Shown in pieces: positions 8,602 to 16,087 of a stretch of 64,000 bases of DNA (the first letter of the stretch is position 1; the number at the start of each line of letters is the position of its first letter). The DNA is from an uncultured Pseudodesulfovibrio sp. (lineage in GTDB: Bacteria > Desulfobacterota > Desulfovibrionia > Desulfovibrionales > Desulfovibrionaceae), in the NCBI RefSeq assembly GCF_963664965.1, contig NZ_OY761823.1:1374001-1438000 (forward strand), read 5' to 3'. The position numbers were made by a program, and so were the translations under genes. Below the pieces are notes generated by a model. The model was not told the DNA's origin. It did no database searches and saw only the letters and a list, made by a program, of their open reading frames with translations.

Positions 8602-9144
8602 ATGGCGTTAGTTTGTCTTGATACAAATATCGTGATCTGGGGAATCCTTAAAGAATGCCGAAAGGGAGAGGAAGCCAATCTCGAAAAAGCCAAAAGTCTG
8701 ATTGAAGAATTAGCGAAGTCCCGTGACGAAGTCTTACTTCCTGCTATCGTCGTTGGGGAAACATTGGCTGGGGTAAATAAGGAGAAGCTGAACTTGGCAA
8801 ACAACCTTTTGCAGCAACATTTTATGATTGCTCCTTTCGACACTGCTGCCGCCAAGTTTTATGCAAGTATTTTCCAAACAAAAAAACCTAACTTTTTCGA
8901 TGCAAAAGAAAAACGGTGGAGCATCCCTAGAAAAGCTTACAACGCAGACTGCGCTATCGTCGCAACAGCCATATCTCGCAAAGCAAGTGTCATATATAGC
9001 GAGGACCCCCACCTTGTTAAGCTTGCCGAAAATGAGCCTGTCGAGGTCAAGATACTCCCTCCAATCCCACCAAAGTTGCTAACGCTTCCGATTGAAGAAC
9101 AACAACCGCCTCAAAAGAGCGGCAAAGTCATGCCTATCAGGTAG
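8602..9144 (+). CDS. PIN-domain ribonuclease-like protein
   Basis: 180 residues with a complete PIN acidic set: D7 in CLDTN, E53 in VGETLAG, D116 in NADCAIVATA and D135 in SEDPHL. These residues bind Mg2+ or Mn2+ in PIN ribonucleases such as VapC. The C-terminal 30 residues are Pro-rich and beyond the domain. Start at ATG 8602, with AGGAG overlapping the end of the upstream gene. Likely an RNase toxin or effector, paired with the 260-residue protein before it; the partner is much larger than a usual VapB. Confidence 0.85.
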   Translation: MALVCLDTNIVIWGILKECRKGEEANLEKAKSLIEELAKSRDEVLLPAIVVGETLAGVNKEKLNLANNLLQQHFMIAPFDTAAAKFYASIFQTKKPNFFDAKEKRWSIPRKAYNADCAIVATAISRKASVIYSEDPHLVKLAENEPVEVKILPPIPPKLLTLPIEEQQPPQKSGKVMPIR

Positions 9145-9149
9145 CTCTC

Positions 9150-9182
9150 AATGGCTGGATCAAAAGGTCCAGCCATTTTTTA
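9150..9182 (+). terminator. Rho-independent terminator
   Basis: AATGGCTGGA pairs with TCCAGCCATT around an 8-nt loop, followed by a T run. It closes the unknown/PIN pair and shares the GGCTGGA core with the hairpins at 6259 and 7727. Confidence 0.88.
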
Positions 9183-9227
9183 TTCGAGGCTTGGCTTTTT
9201 ATAGACGGAGGAGTATATCGGCACCAT

Positions 9228-10067
9228 ATGAACATACCGCAATACCACGCAATGATGATCCCCACGATCAAGGTCATCGACGAACTTGGAGGGTCTGGAA
9301 CCATCCAAGAAATTGCTGAAGGAGTTATCCAGCTTCTCAACCTCCCGGAAGAAGTCACCTCCCATCCTCATAATCCTGAGAAGTCCAGCCAGACCGAAGT
9401 TGAATATCGTCTTGCATGGGCCAGAACCTATCTCAAGAAGGCCGGATTGATTGAGAACTCCGAACGAGGAGTCTGGTCGTTCACCGACAAATACCAGCGA
9501 GGGATGAAACTCGACGCTGAGGAGATTGTCCAAACGGTCCGAGGATTGACCAAGAACTCGAAAAAGAAGGTGATCGATGATGCTCCTGAAGCCATCCCTG
9601 AAACGGGAGATTGGCGGGAGGTAATGCATCAGACAGTTCTAGCCCTTGATCCGAGTGCTTTTGAACGTCTGACAAAGCGCATCCTGCGTGAAATCGGTTT
9701 CGTCCAAGTCGAAGTCACCGGACAATCCGGTGATGGTGGTATTGATGGAAAGGGAATCGTGAAGATTCAGGATGTCCTGAGCTACCATGTTGTCTTCCAG
9801 TGCAAACGCTACAAAGGTTCCGTTGGCCCAGGGGCAATCCGCGATTTCAGAGGTGCCATGGTTGGCAGAGCCGACAAAGGATTGTTCATCACCACCGGGA
9901 CCTTTACACGCGAAGCAACCAAAGAAGCGACACGAGATGGGGCCTCACCTATCGACCTGATTGATGGTGATGATCTAGTAGAAATGCTCAAGAAGCTCCG
10001 ACTCGGAGTTAGTGTTCGGATGGTTGAGGAAGTTGAAGTCGATAGCCAGTGGTTCGAAAAAATATAA
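9228..10067 (+). CDS. Mrr-like restriction endonuclease
   Basis: 279 residues. Residues 1-95 are the Mrr N-terminal winged-helix domain (MMIPTIKVIDELGGSGTIQEIAE, written in part as IPTIKVIDELGGSGTIQE). Residues 150-265 are the PD-(D/E)xK-type Mrr catalytic domain: FERLTKRILREIGF, GDGGIDGKG with D169 and D173, then FQCKRYKG with Q191 and K193. Mrr proteins cut methylated or otherwise modified DNA. It is the first gene of a four-gene run ending with the ATPase at 13201, with gaps of 15, 22 and 4 bp. Good evidence for the family; the DNA modification recognised is unknown. Confidence 0.9.
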   Translation: MNIPQYHAMMIPTIKVIDELGGSGTIQEIAEGVIQLLNLPEEVTSHPHNPEKSSQTEVEYRLAWARTYLKKAGLIENSERGVWSFTDKYQRGMKLDAEEIVQTVRGLTKNSKKKVIDDAPEAIPETGDWREVMHQTVLALDPSAFERLTKRILREIGFVQVEVTGQSGDGGIDGKGIVKIQDVLSYHVVFQCKRYKGSVGPGAIRDFRGAMVGRADKGLFITTGTFTREATKEATRDGASPIDLIDGDDLVEMLKKLRLGVSVRMVEEVEVDSQWFEKI

Positions 10068-10082
10068 TCACAAGGAGAAACT

Positions 10083-10382
10083 ATGAGTTCAACTAACAAC
10101 ATTAAAAAGTGGCTCGCTGATTATGTAGACGAAGAAGAGTATGGCCAAGTGCTTTCTCTTTACGAAGTAGTACAAGAAGGTGAACCCATAAACGACTTCT
10201 GGGAAATCACCGTTGACGGTGACAAAATGTTCATACGCTTAGGAGATGGAGAATGGCTCACCTTGCTTTCAAATAGTGCAGTTGAAACATTCATAGATAT
10301 TATGGATCAAACGTATGGTGGCGGAATGGGTGTTGAAGCATGGGCAGCATCCGAACGAGCCATCGACAACGATAAATCATAG
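10083..10382 (+). CDS. small acidic hypothetical protein
   Basis: 99 residues, strongly acidic (many Asp/Glu, few basic residues), no recognised domain. Preceded by CAAGGAG at 10072, 15 bp after the Mrr-like gene. An acidic small protein between two nucleases could be an inhibitor, immunity protein or DNA mimic, but nothing in the sequence proves this. Confidence 0.65.
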   Translation: MSSTNNIKKWLADYVDEEEYGQVLSLYEVVQEGEPINDFWEITVDGDKMFIRLGDGEWLTLLSNSAVETFIDIMDQTYGGGMGVEAWAASERAIDNDKS

Positions 10383-10404
10383 CATCCCACATCACTAGGT
10401 GATT

Positions 10405-10995
10405 ATGTCTTCAGTTCATGGAGGAACCATTGGACGATGGTTCGAAGAGCTTTGCCGAATAAAGCACGTTCAGCTACTTGAGGTCGTTTCAAAAAACCAC
10501 GAAAGCCTGAAACCAAACTCTCTGCCCAAAGCGAGTGGCATTTATGCTTTCTGGTGGACGGGGAGTCCTGAATTACTCAGCCAAAGGAATAGACAAATAG
10601 TTCTCAAAGGTCCTGGAGAACGCCCCGTCGAACTCCTTTTTGACGATGAATGGCTGGGAACTGAAGCTGGTTATCCTATTCCGTTGTATGTTGGCAAAAC
10701 AGCCAAAGGAATCAACAAGAGAATTGGTCTTCACCTCAGGTTAAAAGAAAAACGAGCTCTTCCCTTGGGTGAGAAAGCAGAAAAGGCCAAAGCCCCAACC
10801 ACATCATGCCAACTTCGAGCTGGTGTTGAGCACTTCTTCCAAACCGAAGAAGACACTCGAACGCTGATCCTAGAGAATGTTGGATTGTCCTACGTTCTGC
10901 TTGATGGCGATGAACATGCAGCAAATAGGTTCTACCTGGAAGACTTGGCAATCGGGTTGATGCGACCTCCCTTGAACGTGGACATAGAGCGATAA
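10405..10995 (+). CDS. GIY-YIG nuclease-like protein
   Basis: 196 residues from ATG 10405 (an in-frame GTG at 10399 is less likely; ACTAGGTG lies just before the ATG). All GIY-YIG landmarks are present in order: GIY at 45-47, Y-V-G at 95-97 in LYVGKT, R106 in NKRIGLH, E179 in FYLEDLAIGL and N191 in PPLNV. There is a long insert (residues 52-92) between the GIY and YVG strands and a basic segment at 112-130. It probably cuts DNA with one metal ion. It stands 4 bp before the AAA ATPase, which suggests the two act together. Confidence 0.82.
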   Translation: MSSVHGGTIGRWFEELCRIKHVQLLEVVSKNHESLKPNSLPKASGIYAFWWTGSPELLSQRNRQIVLKGPGERPVELLFDDEWLGTEAGYPIPLYVGKTAKGINKRIGLHLRLKEKRALPLGEKAEKAKAPTTSCQLRAGVEHFFQTEEDTRTLILENVGLSYVLLDGDEHAANRFYLEDLAIGLMRPPLNVDIER

Positions 10996-10999
10996 GAAC

Positions 11000-13201
11000 G
11001 TGCTAAACAAAATCAATTTGCAACAAGTTGCTAGCTACGGCGATGAGCCTCAGCAAATCGCGGACTTGAACACTGTGAACTTCATCTTTGGAGATAACGG
11101 TAGTGGGAAAAGCACAATCGCGCGATTAATCGAAGATGACCAACTACCGGAGTTTAGTAACTCTAGTTTGGAATGGGATGCATATGGCTCGGTCCAGACG
11201 CTTGTTTACAATCGAAATTTCATTGACGAAACGCTTCGTGAAAAAGTGAAGGGGATTTTCACTTTTGGAGAAAAAGCTGGCGTAAAACAAGATGAATTAG
11301 ACGCCAAAGTTGCTGAACAAAAGAAAGAAAAAGAGAAGGTTAAAAAATTACGAGAAGCCCTTGAGGGAAAAAGCGGAGAACTAGCCAAAGAGGATGATCG
11401 TTTTAAAGACAAGTGCTGGACTCTTAAAACTAAATACGCAACGCACTTTGATGAAGCTTTCAAGGGTTTCAAGACAAGAGAACTATTCAAAAACAAATGT
11501 CTTGCTAACATTGAAGGCCAGCCTGCTGAAGAATTTGAACAACTACAAGAGCAAGCGAAGACATTTTTCAACGAACAACCAGATAAAATCCCCCTTTTAC
11601 CCACGATCACACGTGGCGATCTCGATGTCATTGAGACTCTCAGCATCTTCAAACTAAAAATCCTCGGCAAAGAGGATGTTCCAATATCGGGACTAATCCA
11701 AAGGCTTGGTAATAGCGACTGGGTTCGACAAGGCACCAGCTATATCTCTAATCAAAATCTCTGTCCGTTTTGCCAACAGGAACTTCCAGATGCTCTAAGG
11801 CAAAACTTTGAAGACTACTTTGACGAGACATTTACTCAAAACATGAGCGAATTAAACGCTTCAGTTTCACGGTATAAGTCTTCCCTGGCAGGATTATTGG
11901 CTCATTTTGATTCACTTTCACTTCATGCCAACCAATTTTTCTCTTTCGAAAATATCCGATGGAAAGTTGATTTGATCCGTGCAACCTTTGGTAAAAACGA
12001 GGAATTATTAGCCAGAAAGCTCCGAGAGCCAAGCTTGTCTGTTGAACTTGACCAATTGTCTGTCAACGTCGCAGAGCTGGATGAAATCATTATCAAAGTG
12101 AACGCAGAAATCACTGACTTCAACACAAAACTCGACAACTTTGCCCAAGAGAAGTCACAACTTATTGAAAAAATTTGGACAATCATTGGTTCTGAAGCAA
12201 AAGACTTCCACGAAGATCACTTAAAAATATCCAACCCGATTCAGTCAGCCATATCCGGCATGGAAGTTCGATTAAAAACTCTCATAGAAGGTGTGGGTAA
12301 ACTCACAACAGAGATTTCAGAACTTGAAAAAGACCTAACCAGCACCGCACCATCAAAAGATGGGATCAACAACATTCTCAACTCGTTTGGGTTTGATAAC
12401 TTCCGAATAGCTGACGCAGAGGAAGAAGGATACTATCGTATCGTCCGCTTTGATGGACGACCAGCTCAAGACACCCTAAGCGAAGGGGAACGGACATTCA
12501 TAACTTTTCTATACTTCTACCAGCTCATCCAAGGGAGCACTTCTAAAAGCGGATTGAATGAACCCAGAATCGTTGTTTTTGATGATCCTGTTTCAAGCTT
12601 AGACAGCAAGATTCTATTTATTGTAAGCACCCTGATTCGTAGCTTGTATTGCAGCGAAAGGTTGAACGCTCTCAACATTCAGCAGGTAGTCATACTCACG
12701 CACAATGTCTATTTTCATAAAGAAATTGCATTTATGGGAGGACTCAAGGGCTTAACAAAGACAAAGCTTTCAGACTCAAAGTTCAGCCACTGGGTTGTTC
12801 GTAAACAAGACGGCATATCAAGAATTACTTTTCATCAAAAAAATCCAATCAAAACAAACTATCAGCTTCTTTGGCGCGAAGTTAAAATTTGCCAGGATGA
12901 TCCTTTAGCACATCCAACCTTGTGCAACACACTGAGAAGAATTCTTGAGAACTACTTTGCGGTCTTGGGGAACTATGACTTGGCATCTCTGCCAGACCTA
13001 TTCGACGATGGAGGAGAGAAGCTAGTGTGTAAATCACTCACTTCTTGGTTCCAAGATGGATCGCATAGTATTTTTGAAGGCATAGACATTGGGATAGGAC
13101 ATGATCTTTCCGATCAATACATCCCTGTCTTTAAGAAGATATTTGAAAAGACGGAACAAACTAGCCACTACGAAATGATGATGGGGTCTTGCGACTGCTA
13201 A
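11000..13201 (+). CDS. AAA/ABC-type ATPase with coiled coils and CPxC hook (RloC/Rad50-like)
   Basis: 733 residues from a GTG start. Walker A is GDNGSGKS at 31-38, the ABC signature is LSEGE at 493-497, Walker B is VVFDDP with D528-D529, followed by SSLDS. Long charged coiled-coil stretches (90-150, 345-440) flank C255-P-F-C258, a zinc-hook-like CPxC as in Rad50 and RloC. The C-terminal region after the ATPase core holds R646-x3-E650 and H689, reminiscent of the Arg-x3-Glu...His set of PrrC/RloC anticodon nucleases. Such ATPases sense DNA ends or phage takeover and control an effector. Last gene of the Mrr/GIY-YIG operon. Family fold is secure; nuclease activity is inference. Confidence 0.85.
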   Translation: MLNKINLQQVASYGDEPQQIADLNTVNFIFGDNGSGKSTIARLIEDDQLPEFSNSSLEWDAYGSVQTLVYNRNFIDETLREKVKGIFTFGEKAGVKQDELDAKVAEQKKEKEKVKKLREALEGKSGELAKEDDRFKDKCWTLKTKYATHFDEAFKGFKTRELFKNKCLANIEGQPAEEFEQLQEQAKTFFNEQPDKIPLLPTITRGDLDVIETLSIFKLKILGKEDVPISGLIQRLGNSDWVRQGTSYISNQNLCPFCQQELPDALRQNFEDYFDETFTQNMSELNASVSRYKSSLAGLLAHFDSLSLHANQFFSFENIRWKVDLIRATFGKNEELLARKLREPSLSVELDQLSVNVAELDEIIIKVNAEITDFNTKLDNFAQEKSQLIEKIWTIIGSEAKDFHEDHLKISNPIQSAISGMEVRLKTLIEGVGKLTTEISELEKDLTSTAPSKDGINNILNSFGFDNFRIADAEEEGYYRIVRFDGRPAQDTLSEGERTFITFLYFYQLIQGSTSKSGLNEPRIVVFDDPVSSLDSKILFIVSTLIRSLYCSERLNALNIQQVVILTHNVYFHKEIAFMGGLKGLTKTKLSDSKFSHWVVRKQDGISRITFHQKNPIKTNYQLLWREVKICQDDPLAHPTLCNTLRRILENYFAVLGNYDLASLPDLFDDGGEKLVCKSLTSWFQDGSHSIFEGIDIGIGHDLSDQYIPVFKKIFEKTEQTSHYEMMMGSCDC

Positions 13202-13546
13202 AACCTGACCCACCACACTTTCCAAGCAAATCCAAAAGGATAAGTGCATTCAGCCGGAAGCCGCGACAAAACGGGCATTCCAACTCTGCGCGATTACTAC
13301 CTAAAAATAAAAATGTGTCCGATGGATGTGTCCTATGGCCTTAGGGAAGTCTAAATATCCCTATTCCATTGGTGAGAAGATTGAAAAATGTCCGTTATTT
13401 GTTCCTTTTCATTTCCACTCTCTGCATAACCATTTGAATTTATTCGCCACATGCACACTGTGCACAGCATGGTTAATTGAGAGAAGCTGGGTGAATACTC
13501 GTATTTATTATAGATAGTTAAGGTGGTTCTTGTGACTAGGATGCCA
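13202..13546. other. right end of island, no gene seen
   Basis: 345 bp between the ATPase and attR. Frames here are short and lack ribosome sites. It contains the right copy of the candidate arm site (13388-13410) and a further ATGTGTCC-type repeat near 13311. Confidence 0.5.
13388..13410. repeat. candidate integrase arm site (right copy)
   Basis: ATGTCCGTTATTTGTTCC plus the T-rich tail matches 3777-3799 except for three positions. It lies about 140 bp inside attR. Confidence 0.4.
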
Positions 13547-13595
13547 TTGAATGGCATTCAAGAGGTCGTGGGTTCAATTCCCTCCAGCTCCACCA
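13547..13595 (+). repeat. attR: 49-bp direct repeat of tRNA-Ala 3' half
   Basis: Exact copy of 3659-3707. The GAAAGTTAAGGA following it also matches the left side, so the two junctions are homologous for about 60 bp apart from two differences. Confidence 0.95.
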
Positions 13596-13605
13596 TAAGA
13601 AAGTT

Positions 13606-13636
13606 AAGGACTTCGGATGATTATCCGAGGTCCTTT
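13606..13636 (+). terminator. Rho-independent terminator, probably the original tRNA-Ala terminator
   Basis: AAGGACTTCGGA pairs with TCCGAGGTCCTT (one G-U) and is followed by T6. It now sits behind attR, separated from the tRNA by the island. Confidence 0.85.
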
Positions 13637-13777
13637 TTTCGTTGTTTGGGGCCGGAAAACGGTTTTATGTCCCCAATATGTTCTAAATGGATTTTTAGGT
13701 GTTTCGGTAGTGGGCTGCCAGTTGGTTCTGCACTGTTGGCGTGTTGTGTGATCAGTCGGCTTACCGTCATCTGGCTG

Positions 13778-14629
13778 TTAGATGGAACAGGATGGTGTTG
13801 GAGACGCCATGAATTCCGGGATGATCGGCGTTGAAAAGAAGAGAGTGTTTTTTACAGGAGTGCTGACGGGCGACATTTCTGGGGTCAACTGGATTTTCAG
13901 GTGTTCGTGCTCGAGCGAGACGCGCATGGGGATGGGTTCCTGTTCGGAGTCACTACAGTAACTTTCGCGTTGCCGGGGGCTGAAGACAGTGGTTCTGCCG
14001 TCGCTGCGAACTGCCTGGATTTGCGTGGTTACGGTTGAGAACTTGCATACGGTGCCGCTGTCGTCGAATTCGAGGGAATTGCAGTCGCCGTTGACGCCGA
14101 TCGCGTAAGGGTCGAAAACCGTGACTTCGCCAGCCGGTGTCGGAATTGTTGTGGGACGAGCTGGTTCCAGTGAGCGAAGTCGGCCACATTTCGAGAAGCT
14201 GATGCCGGTGCGTGCTTCTATGAAACCAACAGGAGTTTCTATGGAGACTGTTTCATCCGGCCACATGGTGATACTGCGTAATGCTCCGCATTCATAAAAT
14301 CCGATGCTTATCATGCGGGCGGTAATCGCGCCGACCGGAGTCTGGATGGTCAGCTCTTTTGCCATGTCCGACTCGTCCGCTTCGCTCCAATATCCCGACA
14401 GTTTGCCGTTGAGTGGAAACACGCGGTTGAGTGTGCCGTTTTTATGGAAGGTGACCAACTCGGCAGGGAGATCGCCAATCGGGGTGGTAATGATCTGTTG
14501 GTGCTCCAGTGGAACGGATTTTGGCGAGCCTGATGCGTGACATTCCACGGGCAGGATTTCCTTTTGGCGGAGTGAATTTGCGGTGTGTTGGGGAATCAGT
14601 TTGCCGTATTGGGTCAGAATTGTCTGCAT
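13778..14629 (-). CDS. hypothetical repeat protein of the mod/nifV operon
   Basis: 283 residues, no signal peptide or membrane helix. At least three copies of a unit of roughly 40-50 residues can be seen, each with a TP-[IVA]-G motif, a strand, and a [FS]-x-x-x-G-x-L-x-S/R turn: TPIGDLPAELVTFHKNGTL, TPVGAITARMISIGFYECG, TPVGFIEARTGISFSKCG, TPAGEVTVFD. This predicts a repetitive beta structure. Its start overlaps modB by 16 bp and is preceded by GAGGT, so it is in the nifV-modA-modB operon. A role in molybdate handling or in nitrogen fixation is inferred from position only. Confidence 0.78.
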   Translation of the reverse strand: MQTILTQYGKLIPQHTANSLRQKEILPVECHASGSPKSVPLEHQQIITTPIGDLPAELVTFHKNGTLNRVFPLNGKLSGYWSEADESDMAKELTIQTPVGAITARMISIGFYECGALRSITMWPDETVSIETPVGFIEARTGISFSKCGRLRSLEPARPTTIPTPAGEVTVFDPYAIGVNGDCNSLEFDDSGTVCKFSTVTTQIQAVRSDGRTTVFSPRQRESYCSDSEQEPIPMRVSLEHEHLKIQLTPEMSPVSTPVKNTLFFSTPIIPEFMASPTPSCSI

Positions 14630-15351
14630 GGGCTTACCTCTTGTGTCGTGTGATGGGTTGGGGAGGGCTGTGTCGATGGTTTTGACATAAAGCCGTTGCC
14701 GTTTTGTTTTCCGATGAATAGCAGGGCCGCGTAGCTTACGGTCATCAGGATGAGTGAGAGCAGGCTGGCAGTGCCGTAATCGAGTGTTTCCGTGTGTTCG
14801 AATATGGCGATGGACGCCACGCGGGTTTCGCCCGGAATGGAACCGCCGATCATGAGCGCCACGCCGAATTCTCCCACGGTGTGCGCGAAAATGAGGGCGG
14901 CTGAAGCGGTCACCCCTCCCAGGGCGTTGGGCAGGACGATGTGCAGAAAGGTCTGCGCCGCGGTCATGCCGGTGCTGCGGCCCGCTTCGATGATACCTTG
15001 GTCGATTTTTTCAAAGGCCGCGCGCATGGGCAGTACGCCGAACGGCAGGCTATAGATGAGCGAGCCGAGCACCAGCCCGGTGAATGAGAAGGGCAGCGGG
15101 GAGCCTGTCAGGGATTCCCATGCGCTGCCCATCGGCGAGTCCGGGCTCATGACCATGAGCAGGCCGAAGCCGAGCACGGTGGGCGGCAGGACCATGGGCA
15201 GGTTGCAGGCCGCCTCGATGAACTGCTTGCCCCGGAACCGGCTGGACGCGAGCCACCATGCAAGGGGAGTGCACAGTCCCAGCAGGATGGGCGTGACCAC
15301 CAGTGCGAGTTTGCCCGTGACCAGCAGGGTCGTGGTGTCCAGACTATTCAT
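14614..15351 (-). CDS. modB: molybdate ABC transporter permease
   Basis: 245 residues with five to six transmembrane helices and ModB landmarks: an N-terminal helix ending in LAWWLA, NLPMVLPPTVLGFGLL, and the EAA loop (EAGRSTGMTAAQTFLHIVLPN). It overlaps the modA stop by 8 bp. ModB forms the channel for molybdate import needed for FeMo-cofactor. The usual ATPase gene modC does not follow; the next gene is an unknown repeat protein. Confidence 0.93.
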   Translation of the reverse strand: MNSLDTTTLLVTGKLALVVTPILLGLCTPLAWWLASSRFRGKQFIEAACNLPMVLPPTVLGFGLLMVMSPDSPMGSAWESLTGSPLPFSFTGLVLGSLIYSLPFGVLPMRAAFEKIDQGIIEAGRSTGMTAAQTFLHIVLPNALGGVTASAALIFAHTVGEFGVALMIGGSIPGETRVASIAIFEHTETLDYGTASLLSLILMTVSYAALLFIGKQNGNGFMSKPSTQPSPTHHTTQEVSPCRQF

Positions 15352-16078
15352 AACCGTACTTCTCCACGATGGCGTGGGCTTCGGGGGTCTTCATCCATGC
15401 CAGAAAAGCGGTCGCCAGCGTGGTGTCGCCGTTCTTGAGCACGCTTGCGGCCTGATTGACCGGTCCGGCCTCGGGGACGGGCCAGTAACGGCCTTGGGCC
15501 GCCTTGCCGGACAGGGCCTGTGACAGGGCTACGAACGAGGCGTCCGTCGCGCCGGAATAGGCGTATTGGAATGCCATACCAACACTCTTGCCAAAGGCGA
15601 GCCGGGGTTCGACGTCCGTGAAGACGTGCGTCTGCTTCATGGCTTCCTCGGCCTTGAGGCCGTAGGGCGCGGTCTTGGGCGTGGCAATACCCACCTTCCT
15701 GCACTCGGAGCACAGGACCACTTCCTTCCAGTTGGACATGATCGCGAGTTTCTCCGACTTGGACCAGACAACGACCCTGCCCTTGGCATAGAGTTCCGGG
15801 GTGTTGCCCAGACCCTTGTCATGCAGCAGGGCGGGACGTTTCTCGTCTGCCGCGAAAAAGAGATCATAGGGCGCGCCCTTGGTGATCTGTCCGTAGAGCA
15901 TTCCCGTGGAGCCGAACGTGCAGTTGACCTTGTTCCCGCTTTCCTTGGTGTACTGGGCAGACAGCTCCTTCATGGCGGAGGTGAAGTTGGCTGCACAGGC
16001 CACCTTAAGGGTGGCGGCGTGGGCCGGGGAAACGAGCAGGGCGATCCAGAGGGTGATGTAAACGAATTTCTTCAGCAT
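15344..16078 (-). CDS. modA: periplasmic molybdate-binding protein
   Basis: 244 residues with a signal peptide cleaved near PAHA-A. Mature ModA motifs follow: KVACAANFTSAMKELS, FGSTGMLYGQI and GAPYDLFFAADEKRPALL, which line the oxyanion site. Starts at ATG 16078 behind AGGAG. It delivers molybdate (or tungstate) to ModB. Lies 9 bp after nifV in a sigma-54-driven operon, tying molybdenum uptake to nitrogen fixation. Confidence 0.94.
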   Translation of the reverse strand: MLKKFVYITLWIALLVSPAHAATLKVACAANFTSAMKELSAQYTKESGNKVNCTFGSTGMLYGQITKGAPYDLFFAADEKRPALLHDKGLGNTPELYAKGRVVVWSKSEKLAIMSNWKEVVLCSECRKVGIATPKTAPYGLKAEEAMKQTHVFTDVEPRLAFGKSVGMAFQYAYSGATDASFVALSQALSGKAAQGRYWPVPEAGPVNQAASVLKNGDTTLATAFLAWMKTPEAHAIVEKYGYE

Positions 16079-16087
16079 GATGTGCTC

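Noticed and set aside
13523-13834. A plus-strand frame running through attR
   Set aside because: It reads across the tRNA-derived repeat and terminator into the 3' end of the repeat-protein gene and has no ribosome site.
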